DNA of 64,000 bases from Siphonobacter sp047605205 (GCA_047605205.1 JASGGE010000001.1:78352-142351), one strand, 5' to 3'. Counted from the stretch's first letter, positions 45,531 through 55,924 are shown. Numbers and translations: made by a program. Notes: a model not told the origin generated them from the sequence alone.

Positions 45531-47868
45531 AATCATGAATCATTCGAGCTCCGTAAAAGGGTCCTGCCTGCTGATTGGGTAAAGCCTGAAACCGAATAGT
45601 AACCCTTGATTTTCCTTTTGTCCAATCGGTGGGGATAGGATAGGAGATGTCATAAAAACGGCTTTCCTTGTATTTGTTAAGATCTTCTTTAGTAAGCTTC
45701 TGATCGTCAACAAAAATTTCGAATTGTCTTCCCCGGTTATCCATTCCCCAGTACGTTATTAACAAAGTATTGGGTTGAGAATCATGGGTCTTCATGATGA
45801 AACGTAGCGAACCTCCTTTGTTAGCAACCCGGTACTTACGTGTGTGAGCTTCACCAGTTTCCAGGTTTTCGCCAGTAAAGTCATGATCACGTTCGGGCTG
45901 CATTTCACCGGGGCGGAGCATATCACTAGTGTGTTGATCAAGTTGACGGGATAAACGTTGTTTTTCTTCATAGCGTTGTTGTTCTTTCTGCCAGCCATCA
46001 CGCGAAAAAACATCCCAGTACACACTGTAATAATCGTCTTGTAGGGAATAAAAGGGTTGTAATGTAAGGGTACCTCGTGAAGTAGCAGTCTGAAACTTCA
46101 GGGCAGAAACATCCCCCGAAATCCAGGTATTTGGGTCAGGACGATCCTGCACCAGTACAGGTAACCCCTGTGATGGATCTGGTTCATCTTTGCCTAAATT
46201 ACCAGCCAACAGAACTGGCCCATAAAAAAATGCCTGACGCCCGGCATTATCAGGCATGCTTACGGCGTAAAATGATGCCGAAAGGCTTAATGAAAGCTCA
46301 TCATTGGGTTGCCAGACACGCCGAATCACCCAATAGCTATCTTCTATCGTTACATCAGCTAAAGGTTTGCCATTTAAAAGTAATTGGGTAGCACGTACCC
46401 AGGCAGGTTTACGGATGCGTAGGGTAAGAGGCAAAGCTTTCTGTGGACTAAAACGCAGAGAAACCGTTGAATCGGCTGGAAGCCGGGTTTGTAATTCCAA
46501 CTGTAGTTTTTTCTCAGTCCAGTTTAGGTTAGAAGGAATGAACAGGTTCACATACAGGCTGCCATCCTGACCCTGAAAATAAATGCTTTCACTATACTTG
46601 ACGTGATTTTCCATGCCTGATCCGACGCAGCAGGTAAAGTCGTGTTCAGGTGAACTAAAGTCTTTACGAACTCCCATGCGTAAAGGCACGAAATAACACA
46701 TCATACCCGTCGTATGGTTTTGCGATGCCAGAATGTGGTTATAGAGTGCCCGCTCATAATAGTCCATATAGGAAGCCTGAGGTTGTAATGCAAACAAATG
46801 CCGGGTTAACTTCAGCATATTGTAGGTATTGCAGGTTTCCATGGTATTCTCCGTCAGCTTTTCGCTAAGCGAGTCGGGGGAACTGAGGTATTCATAATTG
46901 CTATTCCCGCCTGGTGCATAAGAATGGTGTTTCACCACTGTATTCCAGAAGAAAGTCGCACTTTCCCGGTCGCTATGGTTTCCCGTTAGTTCGTAGCGGC
47001 GTATCGTACCAATTAATTTAGGAATCTGTGTGTTGGAATGTTTTCCTGGTAAAATATCCCGATGATTAGCCAGCGAGTCGAGAATCCGCCGATCATGAAA
47101 TTGATAGGAAAGATCCAGATATTGCTTTTGTTTGGTAAAAGAATAGAGGTTTACGAGCATTTCGTTCATTCCACCGTACTCGCAAAGCAGCATCTTCTGA
47201 TTTTGTTCATCGGTAAGATTCTTTAAGATACTACCCGTCCAGTCGGCCATGCCCTGGCATAATTTAAGGGCCTCCTGATTATGGCAATACAGATAAGCAT
47301 CGAGTAACCCTGCCATTACTTTATGAACGGTATACCAGGGAGACCAGGCTCCGTTTAAGTCAAAGCCTCTTGAGCGAATATTGCCCTTGGCAACTTCTGC
47401 AAAGACACTGTCTTCTTTAGGGATGGCTCCGATGTAACCCGTCTTTCGATTAACCTGGCATTCCTTTAATTCTGATACGATGTAGTTAACCCGTTTCAGA
47501 TACGCAGGATCTTTGCTGACGGCATAGTGCATGGCACAAGCAGATAGGTAATGGCCGAGCGTATGTCCGGCCAAACCGGAAGATTCCCAGCCGCCGTATT
47601 TTTCGGCTTTGGGCTTAAGCCCTGCGTGACTACGAAATTCAGATAAAAGTCGATCAGCATTTAGCGATTCCAGATACTTCAAATCAGCCTGTTCTGCCTG
47701 CCGGAAAGGACTCTCGCGAAGTTGTACGGAACCCAGCGGAAAAGAGTAGGCTTTTACCGGTACAATCGGCTGAACTTTAACGTAAGAATTGTGCCGTTCA
47801 GGAACATACGATTGCCCACTGGCGTGTATCGTCAACCCAAGGAGTAGGCAAAGACCAAGTTTTCTCAT
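45529..47868 (-). CDS. GH127-like (DUF1680) glycoside hydrolase, exported
   Basis: The start is the ATG at 47868 whose A is shared with the TAA of the upstream gene (TAATG coupling); an in-frame ATG at 47883 would overlap further. The 779-residue product has a signal peptide (LCLLLGLTIHASGQ) and the alpha/alpha-barrel core of beta-L-arabinofuranosidase-like enzymes: GGWESSGLAGHTLGHYLSAC, NGAWSPWYTVHKVMAGLLDA, then ENTMETCNTYNMLKLTRHL and FTCCVGSGMENHVKYSESI. The catalytic Glu, together with the Cys residues of METC and TCC, forms the zinc-thiolate site of the GH127 family. The C-terminal part is beta-rich. It lies directly behind a second GH127 gene and probably acts on arabinofuranose-containing plant glycans; the exact linkage is unknown. 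Confidence 0.88.
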   Translation of the reverse strand: MRKLGLCLLLGLTIHASGQSYVPERHNSYVKVQPIVPVKAYSFPLGSVQLRESPFRQAEQADLKYLESLNADRLLSEFRSHAGLKPKAEKYGGWESSGLAGHTLGHYLSACAMHYAVSKDPAYLKRVNYIVSELKECQVNRKTGYIGAIPKEDSVFAEVAKGNIRSRGFDLNGAWSPWYTVHKVMAGLLDAYLYCHNQEALKLCQGMADWTGSILKNLTDEQNQKMLLCEYGGMNEMLVNLYSFTKQKQYLDLSYQFHDRRILDSLANHRDILPGKHSNTQIPKLIGTIRRYELTGNHSDRESATFFWNTVVKHHSYAPGGNSNYEYLSSPDSLSEKLTENTMETCNTYNMLKLTRHLFALQPQASYMDYYERALYNHILASQNHTTGMMCYFVPLRMGVRKDFSSPEHDFTCCVGSGMENHVKYSESIYFQGQDGSLYVNLFIPSNLNWTEKKLQLELQTRLPADSTVSLRFSPQKALPLTLRIRKPAWVRATQLLLNGKPLADVTIEDSYWVIRRVWQPNDELSLSLSASFYAVSMPDNAGRQAFFYGPVLLAGNLGKDEPDPSQGLPVLVQDRPDPNTWISGDVSALKFQTATSRGTLTLQPFYSLQDDYYSVYWDVFSRDGWQKEQQRYEEKQRLSRQLDQHTSDMLRPGEMQPERDHDFTGENLETGEAHTRKYRVANKGGSLRFIMKTHDSQPNTLLITYWGMDNRGRQFEIFVDDQKLTKEDLNKYKESRFYDISYPIPTDWTKGKSRVTIRFQALPNQQAGPFYGARMIHD

Positions 47869-50261
47869 TATTCTACTTTCCACTCTAAAATACCACTGGA
47901 ATATTCTTTAGGAAGTTGTATGACCATACGTAATGCGTTGGTTTGCACTGGATCAAACGGCAGGATATTATACTGATCCTTTGCAACGCTATATGGAGTG
48001 CTGGTTGTTACTGGTTTCCAGTCGCCGCTTTCTGTTTGGTAAAGCAATTGCCAGGAAGAAGGAATTCGGCAACCACCCCAGGGGGCATCATCAAACCAAT
48101 AGACCTGTACTTTAGATACTTTGGTGGGCTCGGCAAAAGTATACTGTACCCACTGAGTGGTATCTTTTTTCGGCCACCAGTGGTAATAGATGTTGTCGTG
48201 GTCGTTTGAGTTTTTTGGTTCGGCCTGATCCTGAAGAGCAATTAGGGTTTTCGTAGGATAAGAGGCTGACAACGTACTTTTTGAGGCGATTGTTGGCAGT
48301 GGAGTAGGCTGAGCAGCCGACTGTGTACGAGCCAGCCAGACGGTCATTTCACCGTTACCCCGGTTAGCCCAGGCATAATAAGGAATGGCTTTGAAGGGTG
48401 TTTGGCTGGTTTCAACCCGTTGGCTGGCCGTTTGTTTAGTTTGCAGGGCTTTTCCCTTCAGGGTATTGACCCCACCTAACAAGCTGGCTTCAAATTCGGG
48501 TTGTAGTGGCTGGTTATCCGTTAAAACCAGATTGGTTACTTTTCCGGTAGGATACTCAGGCCATTCGGCACAGTAAACAATGGGGCCTTGCTGAAGAGCC
48601 ACCCGTTGCTGATCTTCTTTTACTTGAGGATTTGCCAGTACCCGTCGGATGGGCATGGGTAATGTCAGTTCGATGACATCGCCGGTTTTCCAGGTCTGGG
48701 TAAGTACGGCATATCCTTTTTCTTGGGTATATTTTACTTTTTTACCATTTACGGTTACCGAAACCGGAGGTAGGTTTGCCGGCTCGAACGTATATAACTC
48801 ACTTGGAATGGGTTGATTATGGGCCCAGCCGGGAATACGAAGAGCGAACTCAAAGGTTGCCGTCTGTGCGGGTTGAATGGTGAAACGAATCTTGCCTTTC
48901 CAGGGATAATCCGTTTCCTGTTTGATACGTACGGGCTGATTATGGATGGTCAACGAAGCCGTACTGCTCATGTAAAGGTTTGCGTACACGCGGTTAGGGG
49001 TTAACCCGTATACATAGCCCGAAACGGAAGGAATAAAGCGACAAATATTACTTGGACAACAGGCACAGCCAAACCACGCACTGCGGGCATGCTGACCTTT
49101 TGATTGCAGGGGATTGGGATAAAAGAAATGATCACCTGTTAATGAAACTCCTGAAATTAAACCATTGTAAAGGGTTCGTTCCAAAACATCATAATATTTG
49201 GCATCGCCATGTAATAAGAATAAGCGTTGGTTCCAGTAAACATTCCCAATGGCAGCACAGGTTTCATTATAAGCCGACATATTAGGTAACCGATAGGCTT
49301 TACCAAAACCTTCGTGGCCGCCTTCTGAGCCAATGCCACCAGTGATATACAGTTTTTTAGTAACCACATCTTCCCAGATTCGATCAATGGCTTTAACATA
49401 TTGTTCATCACCGGTAATGGCGGCAATGTCAGCCATGCCCGAATACATATAGGTAGCCCGCACCGAGTGCCCCACGGCCTCTGTTTGCTGCGTTACGGGC
49501 ATATGATCCTGGCTGTATTCCTTGCCCTTACCACGAACATCCAATAAGAATTTTGCCAGATCAAGGTATTTTTTCTGATTAGTCACCCGGTAAAGTTTTA
49601 CCAGGGCCATTTCGATAATCTGATGACCGGGGGCATAGGCTAGTTTTCCTGGTCCGAAAGTGCGGCATAGTAAATCAGCATTCCTGATGGCAATGTTTAG
49701 GAAGGTTGTTTTTCCAGTGGCCTGATAATGAGCTACGGCGGCTTCAATCAAATGCCCGCTATTGTATAATTCATGGCTTAGATCGGACTCTTTTTCCCAG
49801 CGATTAGTTCCTGCCCACTCGTGTGGTTTCAGAGGATTAATAGTACGGGCTGTATATAAATAGCCGTCAGGTTCCTGAGCAGCTCCTACGTAGGTAATAA
49901 GGGTATCCAGTTGGGCGGAAAGACGAGCATCCGGAATCATCTGAATGGAATAACTGGCTCCTTCGATGATTTTGTAAATATCGGTGTCATCAAAGGGATA
50001 TTCTGTACAGAACTGATTCCCTGCGATTTCGTGACTGGCTAGCCTGAAATTATTAACCCGCCCTGTTTTATAGCAATGAGCTAAAGCGATGGGAATCGTA
50101 ACCTCGTGATTGCGTTTGATGCGAGGTGCCCAAAACGTATCTTCCACCTTTACGGCTGTAAAGGGTACGGGCTGGATGGGGTAATCTTTTGACTGCGACT
50201 GAGCAAGCAGACTACTGAGCGTTAATCCGGCTATCAGGAAAGTGCGAATGACTTGTTTCAT
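47868..50261 (-). CDS. GH127 beta-L-arabinofuranosidase-like enzyme, exported
   Basis: This 797-residue protein has a signal peptide (FLIAGLTLSSLLAQSQ). It shows the canonical GH127 order: FTAVKVEDTFWAPRIKRN, SGHLIEAAVAHYQATGK, ITGGIGSEGGHEGFG, NETCAAIGNVYWNQR with the catalytic-site Glu and Cys, and WFGCACCPSNICRF with the Cys-Cys of the zinc site. A beta-sandwich follows, then an F5/8-like carbohydrate-binding region at the C-terminus (about 690-795: KVSKVQVYWFDDAPWGG). It hydrolyses beta-L-arabinofuranosides in the family's characterised members. It is the first gene of a two-gene operon and is translationally coupled to a divergent paralogue. Confidence 0.92.
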   Translation of the reverse strand: MKQVIRTFLIAGLTLSSLLAQSQSKDYPIQPVPFTAVKVEDTFWAPRIKRNHEVTIPIALAHCYKTGRVNNFRLASHEIAGNQFCTEYPFDDTDIYKIIEGASYSIQMIPDARLSAQLDTLITYVGAAQEPDGYLYTARTINPLKPHEWAGTNRWEKESDLSHELYNSGHLIEAAVAHYQATGKTTFLNIAIRNADLLCRTFGPGKLAYAPGHQIIEMALVKLYRVTNQKKYLDLAKFLLDVRGKGKEYSQDHMPVTQQTEAVGHSVRATYMYSGMADIAAITGDEQYVKAIDRIWEDVVTKKLYITGGIGSEGGHEGFGKAYRLPNMSAYNETCAAIGNVYWNQRLFLLHGDAKYYDVLERTLYNGLISGVSLTGDHFFYPNPLQSKGQHARSAWFGCACCPSNICRFIPSVSGYVYGLTPNRVYANLYMSSTASLTIHNQPVRIKQETDYPWKGKIRFTIQPAQTATFEFALRIPGWAHNQPIPSELYTFEPANLPPVSVTVNGKKVKYTQEKGYAVLTQTWKTGDVIELTLPMPIRRVLANPQVKEDQQRVALQQGPIVYCAEWPEYPTGKVTNLVLTDNQPLQPEFEASLLGGVNTLKGKALQTKQTASQRVETSQTPFKAIPYYAWANRGNGEMTVWLARTQSAAQPTPLPTIASKSTLSASYPTKTLIALQDQAEPKNSNDHDNIYYHWWPKKDTTQWVQYTFAEPTKVSKVQVYWFDDAPWGGCRIPSSWQLLYQTESGDWKPVTTSTPYSVAKDQYNILPFDPVQTNALRMVIQLPKEYSSGILEWKVE

Positions 50262-50521
50262 AAAAAAAAAAATAACGACGGGTAGGGATCTGCTTATGTA
50301 TTGTACAGGTAGCTATCTAGAAAGCCTAATCACCAAAACAAATTTCACTTTTTTCTGAGGAAGCTGTTCGGCAAAGCTTCACCAGAACTGATACTATTCT
50401 GACGAATATTCTCTAATATTCACCAATTATAAGTTTATTTACGAAGTGTATCCAGTGAATTAAGATATAAAAATCAGGTAATTGACTCTTTTGCCAAACA
50501 TTATTATCTCCGCTGTTCATT
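50262..50521. promoter_or_regulatory. Divergent promoter region between GH127 operon and permease
   Basis: The two transcription units diverge from this 260-base AT-rich region, so both promoters should lie here. No clear operator dyad was seen. Confidence 0.4.
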
Positions 50522-51949
50522 ATGCTTCCCGAATCGAAAACAAAAACCTTTGTTCCTACCGTAACCCTTCTTGATGCGACAATGGTTGTTGCTGGTTCAA
50601 TGATCGGTTCGGGTATTTTTATTGTGAGTGCTGAAATTACTCGCAGCGTAGGCGGAGCAGGTGTTATGCTGGCTATGTGGGTATTAGCCGGCATTGTAAC
50701 CATTATTGCTGCCGTAAGTTATGGCGAGTTGGCCGCAATGTTTCCCAGAGCAGGCGGGCAATACGTGTACCTACGCGAAGCCTATGGGCCGTTAATAGGT
50801 TTTTTATACGGATGGGCCTTCTTTACAGTAATTCAAACCGGAACGATTGCTGCCGTTGGAGTGGCTTTTTCAAAGTTTACCGCCTATCTGATTCCAGCAG
50901 TAAGTGAAAAACAGATTGCCTTTTCAATCGGTAGTTTTCAGGTATCGGCGGCTCAGCTTGTCTCGATTGCCGTTATTGTATTCCTGACCTATCTTAATAG
51001 CCTGGGAGTGAAACATGGGGTTATTCTGCAAACGGTTTTTACTTCCGTTAAATTACTGGCATTGTTCGGTTTAACCATTGCTGGCTTTATCTGGGGGGCT
51101 AACACAGAGATCTGGACTACAAATTGGGAAAGTGCCTGGCAACTCAGTCAGTTACAGCCAGGAGATGCTGTCTTAACGACTTTGCCCTTAACGGGCTTGG
51201 CTGCGTTTGGTGCCATTGCCATTTCCATGAAGGGAACTTTATTTTCCAGTGATTCCTGGCACTCGATTACTTCCATTGCCGGAGAAGTAAAAAATCCTCA
51301 GAAAAACATTGGTTTGAGCTTAGTATTAGGAACACTGGTTGTGACGATTGCTTACCTGCTTACCAATCTGATGTATCTGGCAGTTATTCCGCTGAAGGAA
51401 ATCGCTTTTGCCCCGCAGGATCGGGTAGGAGTAGTCGCTGCTGATTATATTTTCGGTTCAAAAGGAACTATCGTAATGGCGGTACTTATCATGATTTCAA
51501 CATTCGGTTGTAATAATGGATTGATTTTATCAGGAGCCCGCGTGTATTATACGATGGCTCAGGATGGTCTGTTCTTTAAAAAAGCAGGAGAACTTAATTC
51601 AAAAGAAGTACCCGGTTATAGTCTCTGGATTCAGTGTTTTTGGGCCAGTGCCCTGTGCCTGACGGGTGAATATAATCGCCTGCTAGCCTTTGTTATTTTT
51701 GGAGTACTGATTTTCTACATATTAACAATTCTGGGGATTTACGTTTTACGCATCAGACAGCCCAATACGCCCCGACCTTACAAAGCCTTTGGGTATCCTG
51801 TATTACCTGCTATTTACGTAATCGTGGCAACGGCTCTGGCAATTCTTCTGTTATTGGTTGAGACTCAATATACTCTACCAGGCCTGGGAATAATCTTAAT
51901 AGGAATTCCGGTGTATTATTTTGTACTGAAGCGGAGTGGTGTTTTGTGA
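50522..51949 (+). CDS. APC-family amino acid permease
   Basis: This 475-residue membrane protein has about 12 hydrophobic segments. The APC-superfamily signature SMIGSGIFIVSAEIT lies in the first helix (unwound GSGIF core), followed by YGELAAMFPRAGGQYVYLREAYGP in the loop between helices 2 and 3. The central region contains AFGAIAISMKGTLFSSDSWHSIT and the late helices FVIFGVLIFYILTILGIYVLR. It resembles LAT-type and other amino acid exchangers. No biosynthetic or catabolic partner is adjacent; it diverges from the GH127 operon. Substrate is unknown. Confidence 0.9.
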   Translation: MLPESKTKTFVPTVTLLDATMVVAGSMIGSGIFIVSAEITRSVGGAGVMLAMWVLAGIVTIIAAVSYGELAAMFPRAGGQYVYLREAYGPLIGFLYGWAFFTVIQTGTIAAVGVAFSKFTAYLIPAVSEKQIAFSIGSFQVSAAQLVSIAVIVFLTYLNSLGVKHGVILQTVFTSVKLLALFGLTIAGFIWGANTEIWTTNWESAWQLSQLQPGDAVLTTLPLTGLAAFGAIAISMKGTLFSSDSWHSITSIAGEVKNPQKNIGLSLVLGTLVVTIAYLLTNLMYLAVIPLKEIAFAPQDRVGVVAADYIFGSKGTIVMAVLIMISTFGCNNGLILSGARVYYTMAQDGLFFKKAGELNSKEVPGYSLWIQCFWASALCLTGEYNRLLAFVIFGVLIFYILTILGIYVLRIRQPNTPRPYKAFGYPVLPAIYVIVATALAILLLLVETQYTLPGLGIILIGIPVYYFVLKRSGVL

Positions 51950-52116
51950 ATGAGTCCGGCTACGTTTGCAACGCTGTTAGTCGATGTTGAAAAGCAATTT
52001 TCTGATGCCCGACAATATGCAAATCCGGCGTTACTATTGCTCGTTAACCCGAATAACAATAAGGGTAGAAATTGCTTTCTTAATCCGCACAATGAGTTAT
52101 CACAAATTTAGTATCA

Positions 52117-53241
52117 ATGCCAAAAAACGAAATATCTAATGCTGCATTTGCAGATACAAAACCACACTATACTATACTTGATGGATTACGGGGAGTAGCT
52201 GCCTTAACGGTTGTATGTTTTCACTTATTTGAAGCATACGCAACCAGTCATATAGATCAAAAAGTCAATCACGGATATCTGGCTGTTGATTTCTTTTTTA
52301 TCCTCTCGGGCTTTGTTATGGGTTATGCTTACGATGACCGATGGAAAACCATGACATTACAAGAATTTATCAAACGTAGATTCATTCGCCTGCATCCAAT
52401 GGTAATTATCGGAGCAATTATTGGGGCGATCATGTTTTATTTTCAGGGCTGCTCTACCTGGGACGTTTCAAAAGTATCTCTAACGATGCTATTGATTGCT
52501 ACCTTATTAAATGCATGCCTGATTCCGGTAACCCTCCATTCTGAAATTCGGGGAGTCGGTGAAATGTTTCCTTTGAATGGCCCGAGCTGGTCTTTATTTT
52601 TTGAATACATTGGTAATATCTTATATGCCTTTTACATCCGTAAACTTTCAACCAAAGTCCTGTCAATAGTAGTTTTATTGACAGGGTTAGGCTTGGCAGC
52701 ATTTGCCATTTGGGGGCCATACGGCGATATCTGCGTCGGATTTTCTTTAACCGAAGAAAATTTTACCGGAGGTTCTTTACGCTTGTTATTTTCTTTTTCG
52801 GCAGGATTATTGCTATCACGCGTATTTAAACCGGTGAAAGTAAAAGGGACTTTTATGATAGGGAGTCTGTCGATTATTACTTTATCTGCCATGCCCCGAA
52901 TGGGTGGTAGTGAACACTTATGGATGAATGGTATATATGATACAATCTGTTTTGCTTTTCTCTTTCCTTTACTGGTTTACATGGGGGCATCAGAAAACAT
53001 AACAAACCAGGTAATGATTCGAATCTGTAAATTTTTAGGGGACATTTCCTATCCTCTGTATATGGTACATTATCCCTTTATTTATTTATATTATGCCTGG
53101 GTTAAAAATGAAAATCTCACATTTGGGCAATCATGGCCTGGTGCCATATCTCTTGTTATCGGCTCCTTATTATTAGCTTATATATGCTTGAAATTTTATG
53201 ATGAACCAGTTCGTAAGTTTTTAACGAAACGTCTTTTATAA
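52117..53241 (+). CDS. Acyltransferase 3 family membrane protein (OafA-like)
   Basis: This 374-residue protein has about ten hydrophobic segments. The Acyl_transf_3 signature is present: YTILDGLRGVAALTVVCFHLFE with the catalytic-site histidine, DFFFILSGFVMGYAYDDRW, and the RFIRLHPMVIIGAIIGA block after it. NGPSWSLFFEYIGNILYAFY also fits. Such enzymes transfer acetyl or other acyl groups onto surface sugars or peptidoglycan. The GH29 gene is convergent with it. No polysaccharide locus is nearby, so the acceptor is unknown. Confidence 0.9.
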   Translation: MPKNEISNAAFADTKPHYTILDGLRGVAALTVVCFHLFEAYATSHIDQKVNHGYLAVDFFFILSGFVMGYAYDDRWKTMTLQEFIKRRFIRLHPMVIIGAIIGAIMFYFQGCSTWDVSKVSLTMLLIATLLNACLIPVTLHSEIRGVGEMFPLNGPSWSLFFEYIGNILYAFYIRKLSTKVLSIVVLLTGLGLAAFAIWGPYGDICVGFSLTEENFTGGSLRLLFSFSAGLLLSRVFKPVKVKGTFMIGSLSIITLSAMPRMGGSEHLWMNGIYDTICFAFLFPLLVYMGASENITNQVMIRICKFLGDISYPLYMVHYPFIYLYYAWVKNENLTFGQSWPGAISLVIGSLLLAYICLKFYDEPVRKFLTKRLL

Positions 53242-53274
53242 GGATAAAATAGATCTTCTTAAATCTCATTCTTT

Positions 53275-53304
53275 ATTCTCACTCCGTTTAAACGGAGTGA
53301 GAAT
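53275..53304. terminator. 30-bp perfect palindrome between convergent genes
   Basis: attctcactccgttt (53275-53289) is followed immediately by its reverse complement (53290-53304), with the centre TTTAAA. It lies between the acyltransferase and the convergent GH29 gene and probably ends both transcripts. Confidence 0.65.
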
Positions 53305-53426
53305 TTACGTGTAAATTTGCCAGGCAAAGATGAATGGTATATTGCTTATTACCATTGATGGCCATGACCCGTAAGATTATGACTTAAATGTGAATACGCC
53401 ACCCTATCATGAGGGGGCTTAGTACG

Positions 53427-54800
53427 TTAATTTAGAAATAATTCAATAACCGGAATTTCTACATTAGGTTGAATAACGGGGAGCTCCAGAATAACATCAT
53501 TTTCACCCGAAGTTTCGGTGGTATGCCCATGACCTGTTACTTTAGTATTCGTCTTGAACATGATCTCAGACCCATCATTTAATAACTGGGCATATTTAAA
53601 AGTACCTTTGTAATCTTCCAGATGGAGCGATTTAAAAGGCCAGCTCAGAACGTGAATATAGAGTCGTTTCCGGTCTGGGCTGTAAGTTAATAAACAGTTA
53701 GCGGGGGTCTTGAAGGTTTCCGGTGCCTGCGTACAACCATAAATAGAACGATTATGGTAATCCATCCAAATCCCCAGACTTTTTAAACGATCATTGGCTC
53801 GTTCGTCAAAAAAACCGCGGGCGGTAGGCCCAACGTTCAATAGTAAATTTCCACCTTTGCTTACGGCTTCAATGAGCATGGTTAATAGTTGGTGGGGAGT
53901 TTTCCAGGTATTTTCATCCCTGTAATAGCCCCAGGAACCGGAAAAGGTTTGACAGGTTTCCCAGGGTACTTTTTTGCCATTGACACTAACCCAGCTACGA
54001 GGCATAAACTGCTCAGGCGTTTTGGAGTCCCAGCCCCAATCCGTATCGTTTAGGTCTAGTCGGTCATTTAGAATAATGTTGGGTTGTAGTTTGCGAACCA
54101 GTTTGACCAATTCTTCCGAATCCCAGTCGGCATGTCCTTTACCATCTTCCCCCGGATACGAATAGTCCAGGAAAAGCTGATCAATTTGTCCAAACTGTGT
54201 TAGCAATTCGGTTAGCTGATTTTTAACATATTGCTGATATCTTTTAATATCACGTTTCTCGGCTCGGGCTTCTTTATTATCACGAAGGGGATGGCGGCTA
54301 TCTACCGGAAAATCAGGATGATGCCAATCCAGTAAAGAATAGTAAAAACCAATATGCAAGCCTTCTGCCCGCATGGCCTCAACAAAGGGTTTGAGCAAAT
54401 CCCGACCGGCGGGAGTATTCGTGGCTTTAAAGTCAGTATATTTTGAATCCCAGAGGCAAAATCCTTCATGATGTTTGGTGGTAAGCACCACATATTTCAT
54501 ACCAGCGGCTTTAGCTTTTCTTGCCCATTCAGTTGGATTATATAGGTCTGGATCGAAAATGTCGAAATATTTTTGATACGCTTGGGGCGAAATTTTCTCA
54601 TAGTTCATTACCCACTCATGCCGGGCTGGGCCGGCATATAAACCCCAGTGGATGAACATCCCGAAACGATCATGTACCCACCAGGCCAATCGTTTTTCTT
54701 TTTGAGCGGGGGTTTCAGTTGCCCAGCCGGGGCGAGGTGTTTGTGCTTGTAATTGTGGTAAACTACCTAATAGCAGGGCGGTAAAAAACCAGTATTTCAT
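53427..54800 (-). CDS. GH29 alpha-L-fucosidase, exported
   Basis: This 457-residue protein has a signal peptide (FFTALLLGSLPQLQAQ) and the GH29 core: DRFGMFIHWGLYAGPARHEW at residues 44-63, AGMKYVVLTTKHHEGFCLWD near 99-118 with the substrate-binding histidines, and QLFLDYSYPG with the predicted nucleophile D212. NDRLDLNDTDWGWDSKTPEQ and LIEAVSKGGNLLLNVGP are typical of the family. The C-terminal beta-domain is short. The enzyme removes terminal alpha-L-fucose from glycans. It is monocistronic by position and not next to a SusC/SusD pair. Confidence 0.93.
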   Translation of the reverse strand: MKYWFFTALLLGSLPQLQAQTPRPGWATETPAQKEKRLAWWVHDRFGMFIHWGLYAGPARHEWVMNYEKISPQAYQKYFDIFDPDLYNPTEWARKAKAAGMKYVVLTTKHHEGFCLWDSKYTDFKATNTPAGRDLLKPFVEAMRAEGLHIGFYYSLLDWHHPDFPVDSRHPLRDNKEARAEKRDIKRYQQYVKNQLTELLTQFGQIDQLFLDYSYPGEDGKGHADWDSEELVKLVRKLQPNIILNDRLDLNDTDWGWDSKTPEQFMPRSWVSVNGKKVPWETCQTFSGSWGYYRDENTWKTPHQLLTMLIEAVSKGGNLLLNVGPTARGFFDERANDRLKSLGIWMDYHNRSIYGCTQAPETFKTPANCLLTYSPDRKRLYIHVLSWPFKSLHLEDYKGTFKYAQLLNDGSEIMFKTNTKVTGHGHTTETSGENDVILELPVIQPNVEIPVIELFLN

Positions 54801-55468
54801 GTTGTATTGATTAAAGACTTAAATAGGAAAGGCACTAAAATACAGGTAATGTTCAGTAGAAACGAGTTTATTCTGGATTTGTCTGCTTATTACCCAAAGA
54901 CTTATATGTAACTGTCATTTTAGCAGTTTTGATTAAGTAGGCCAATTAGTAAGGTATTCACTATCCTGTCGGAAAGGGCATGGCTAATAATAACCAGCAG
55001 GGGTAACGTATTTATATAAAACAAGCTCTGTTTATGAATTACCAAAGTAAGAATCAAGCTGAATGGCAGTAAGTGGTTTTTGGAGGAAACCCATAACCTT
55101 TGCAGAATGATTGACTCTTTTATTGATATTAATTGTTCGTGTAAGTCTTTATAATCATGTTGTTGGATAAGAATTTTGAAATAGAAGTATTTTGAAAGTA
55201 AGTAAAGAAGTTTACTGATTTATTAGCATAATTTTAAATTTCTAAATATGATAAAGAAATTTAAATAATGATGATTATAAGGAACTAGTTAATCACCTAA
55301 TAATAGGAATTATTGCATTTTTTGACGATCATCTCTTTTGAATGAGTAGATATGTAATGCCCAGATCATAAGAGCCTACATCGAATATTATTCGGAATGA
55401 ATAACATTAAAGTAATATTTAATTATTCATATAAAACCTGTTATTTAATGATAAATACTTAATTTTCG
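54801..55468. other. AT-rich intergenic gap
   Basis: These 668 bases have many stops in all frames and no protein-like ORF. They contain A/T runs only. The GH29 promoter should lie at the left end and that of the DUF486 gene at the right end. Confidence 0.45.
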
Positions 55469-55924
55469 ATGTCAAAAATTCTGTTTTTGATGATTCATAT
55501 TGCTTTTTTATCTACATTTGTCATTTTCTGGTTTCTCTATTTTTTTCATAGGATGAAAGGTTTATATAGTGTTCTTTTATTAGTTGTCTCCAATACTTTT
55601 ATGACCTTAGCATGGTATGGTCACTTACAGGTAAAACAATGGCCGTTACTAGCAAAGCTTTCGTTGTTTGGCGTTATTATATTTAGCTGGGGACTGGCAT
55701 TTTTTGAGTATTTATTTCAGGTTCCGGCTAACCGTATTGGCTCTGAAGAAACGGGTGGTCCTTTCACTCTTTTTCAATTAAAAATTATTCAGGAAGTAGT
55801 GTCGTTAACCGTTTTTACACTTATTACCGTCTATATTTTTAAGTCAGATCAATTAACCTGGAATCATGCCATCGGTTTTTTCTTCTTAATCGTAGCCGTT
55901 TATTTTATATTCAAAAAGAATTGA
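55469..55924 (+). CDS. DUF486 (DMT superfamily) membrane protein
   Basis: This 151-residue protein has four to five hydrophobic segments and the DUF486 signature: SNTFMTLAWYGHLQ, LFGVIIFSWGLAFFEYLFQVPANRIG and FQLKIIQEVVSLTVFTLITVYIFK. The family belongs to the small multidrug-resistance/DMT-like proteins, with no firmly known role. It has an extra N-terminal stretch (about 35 residues, one added membrane segment) compared with the short family members I recall. It stands alone, convergent with the cytochrome-containing protein, whose stop lies 35 nt away. Confidence 0.88.
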   Translation: MSKILFLMIHIAFLSTFVIFWFLYFFHRMKGLYSVLLLVVSNTFMTLAWYGHLQVKQWPLLAKLSLFGVIIFSWGLAFFEYLFQVPANRIGSEETGGPFTLFQLKIIQEVVSLTVFTLITVYIFKSDQLTWNHAIGFFFLIVAVYFIFKKN

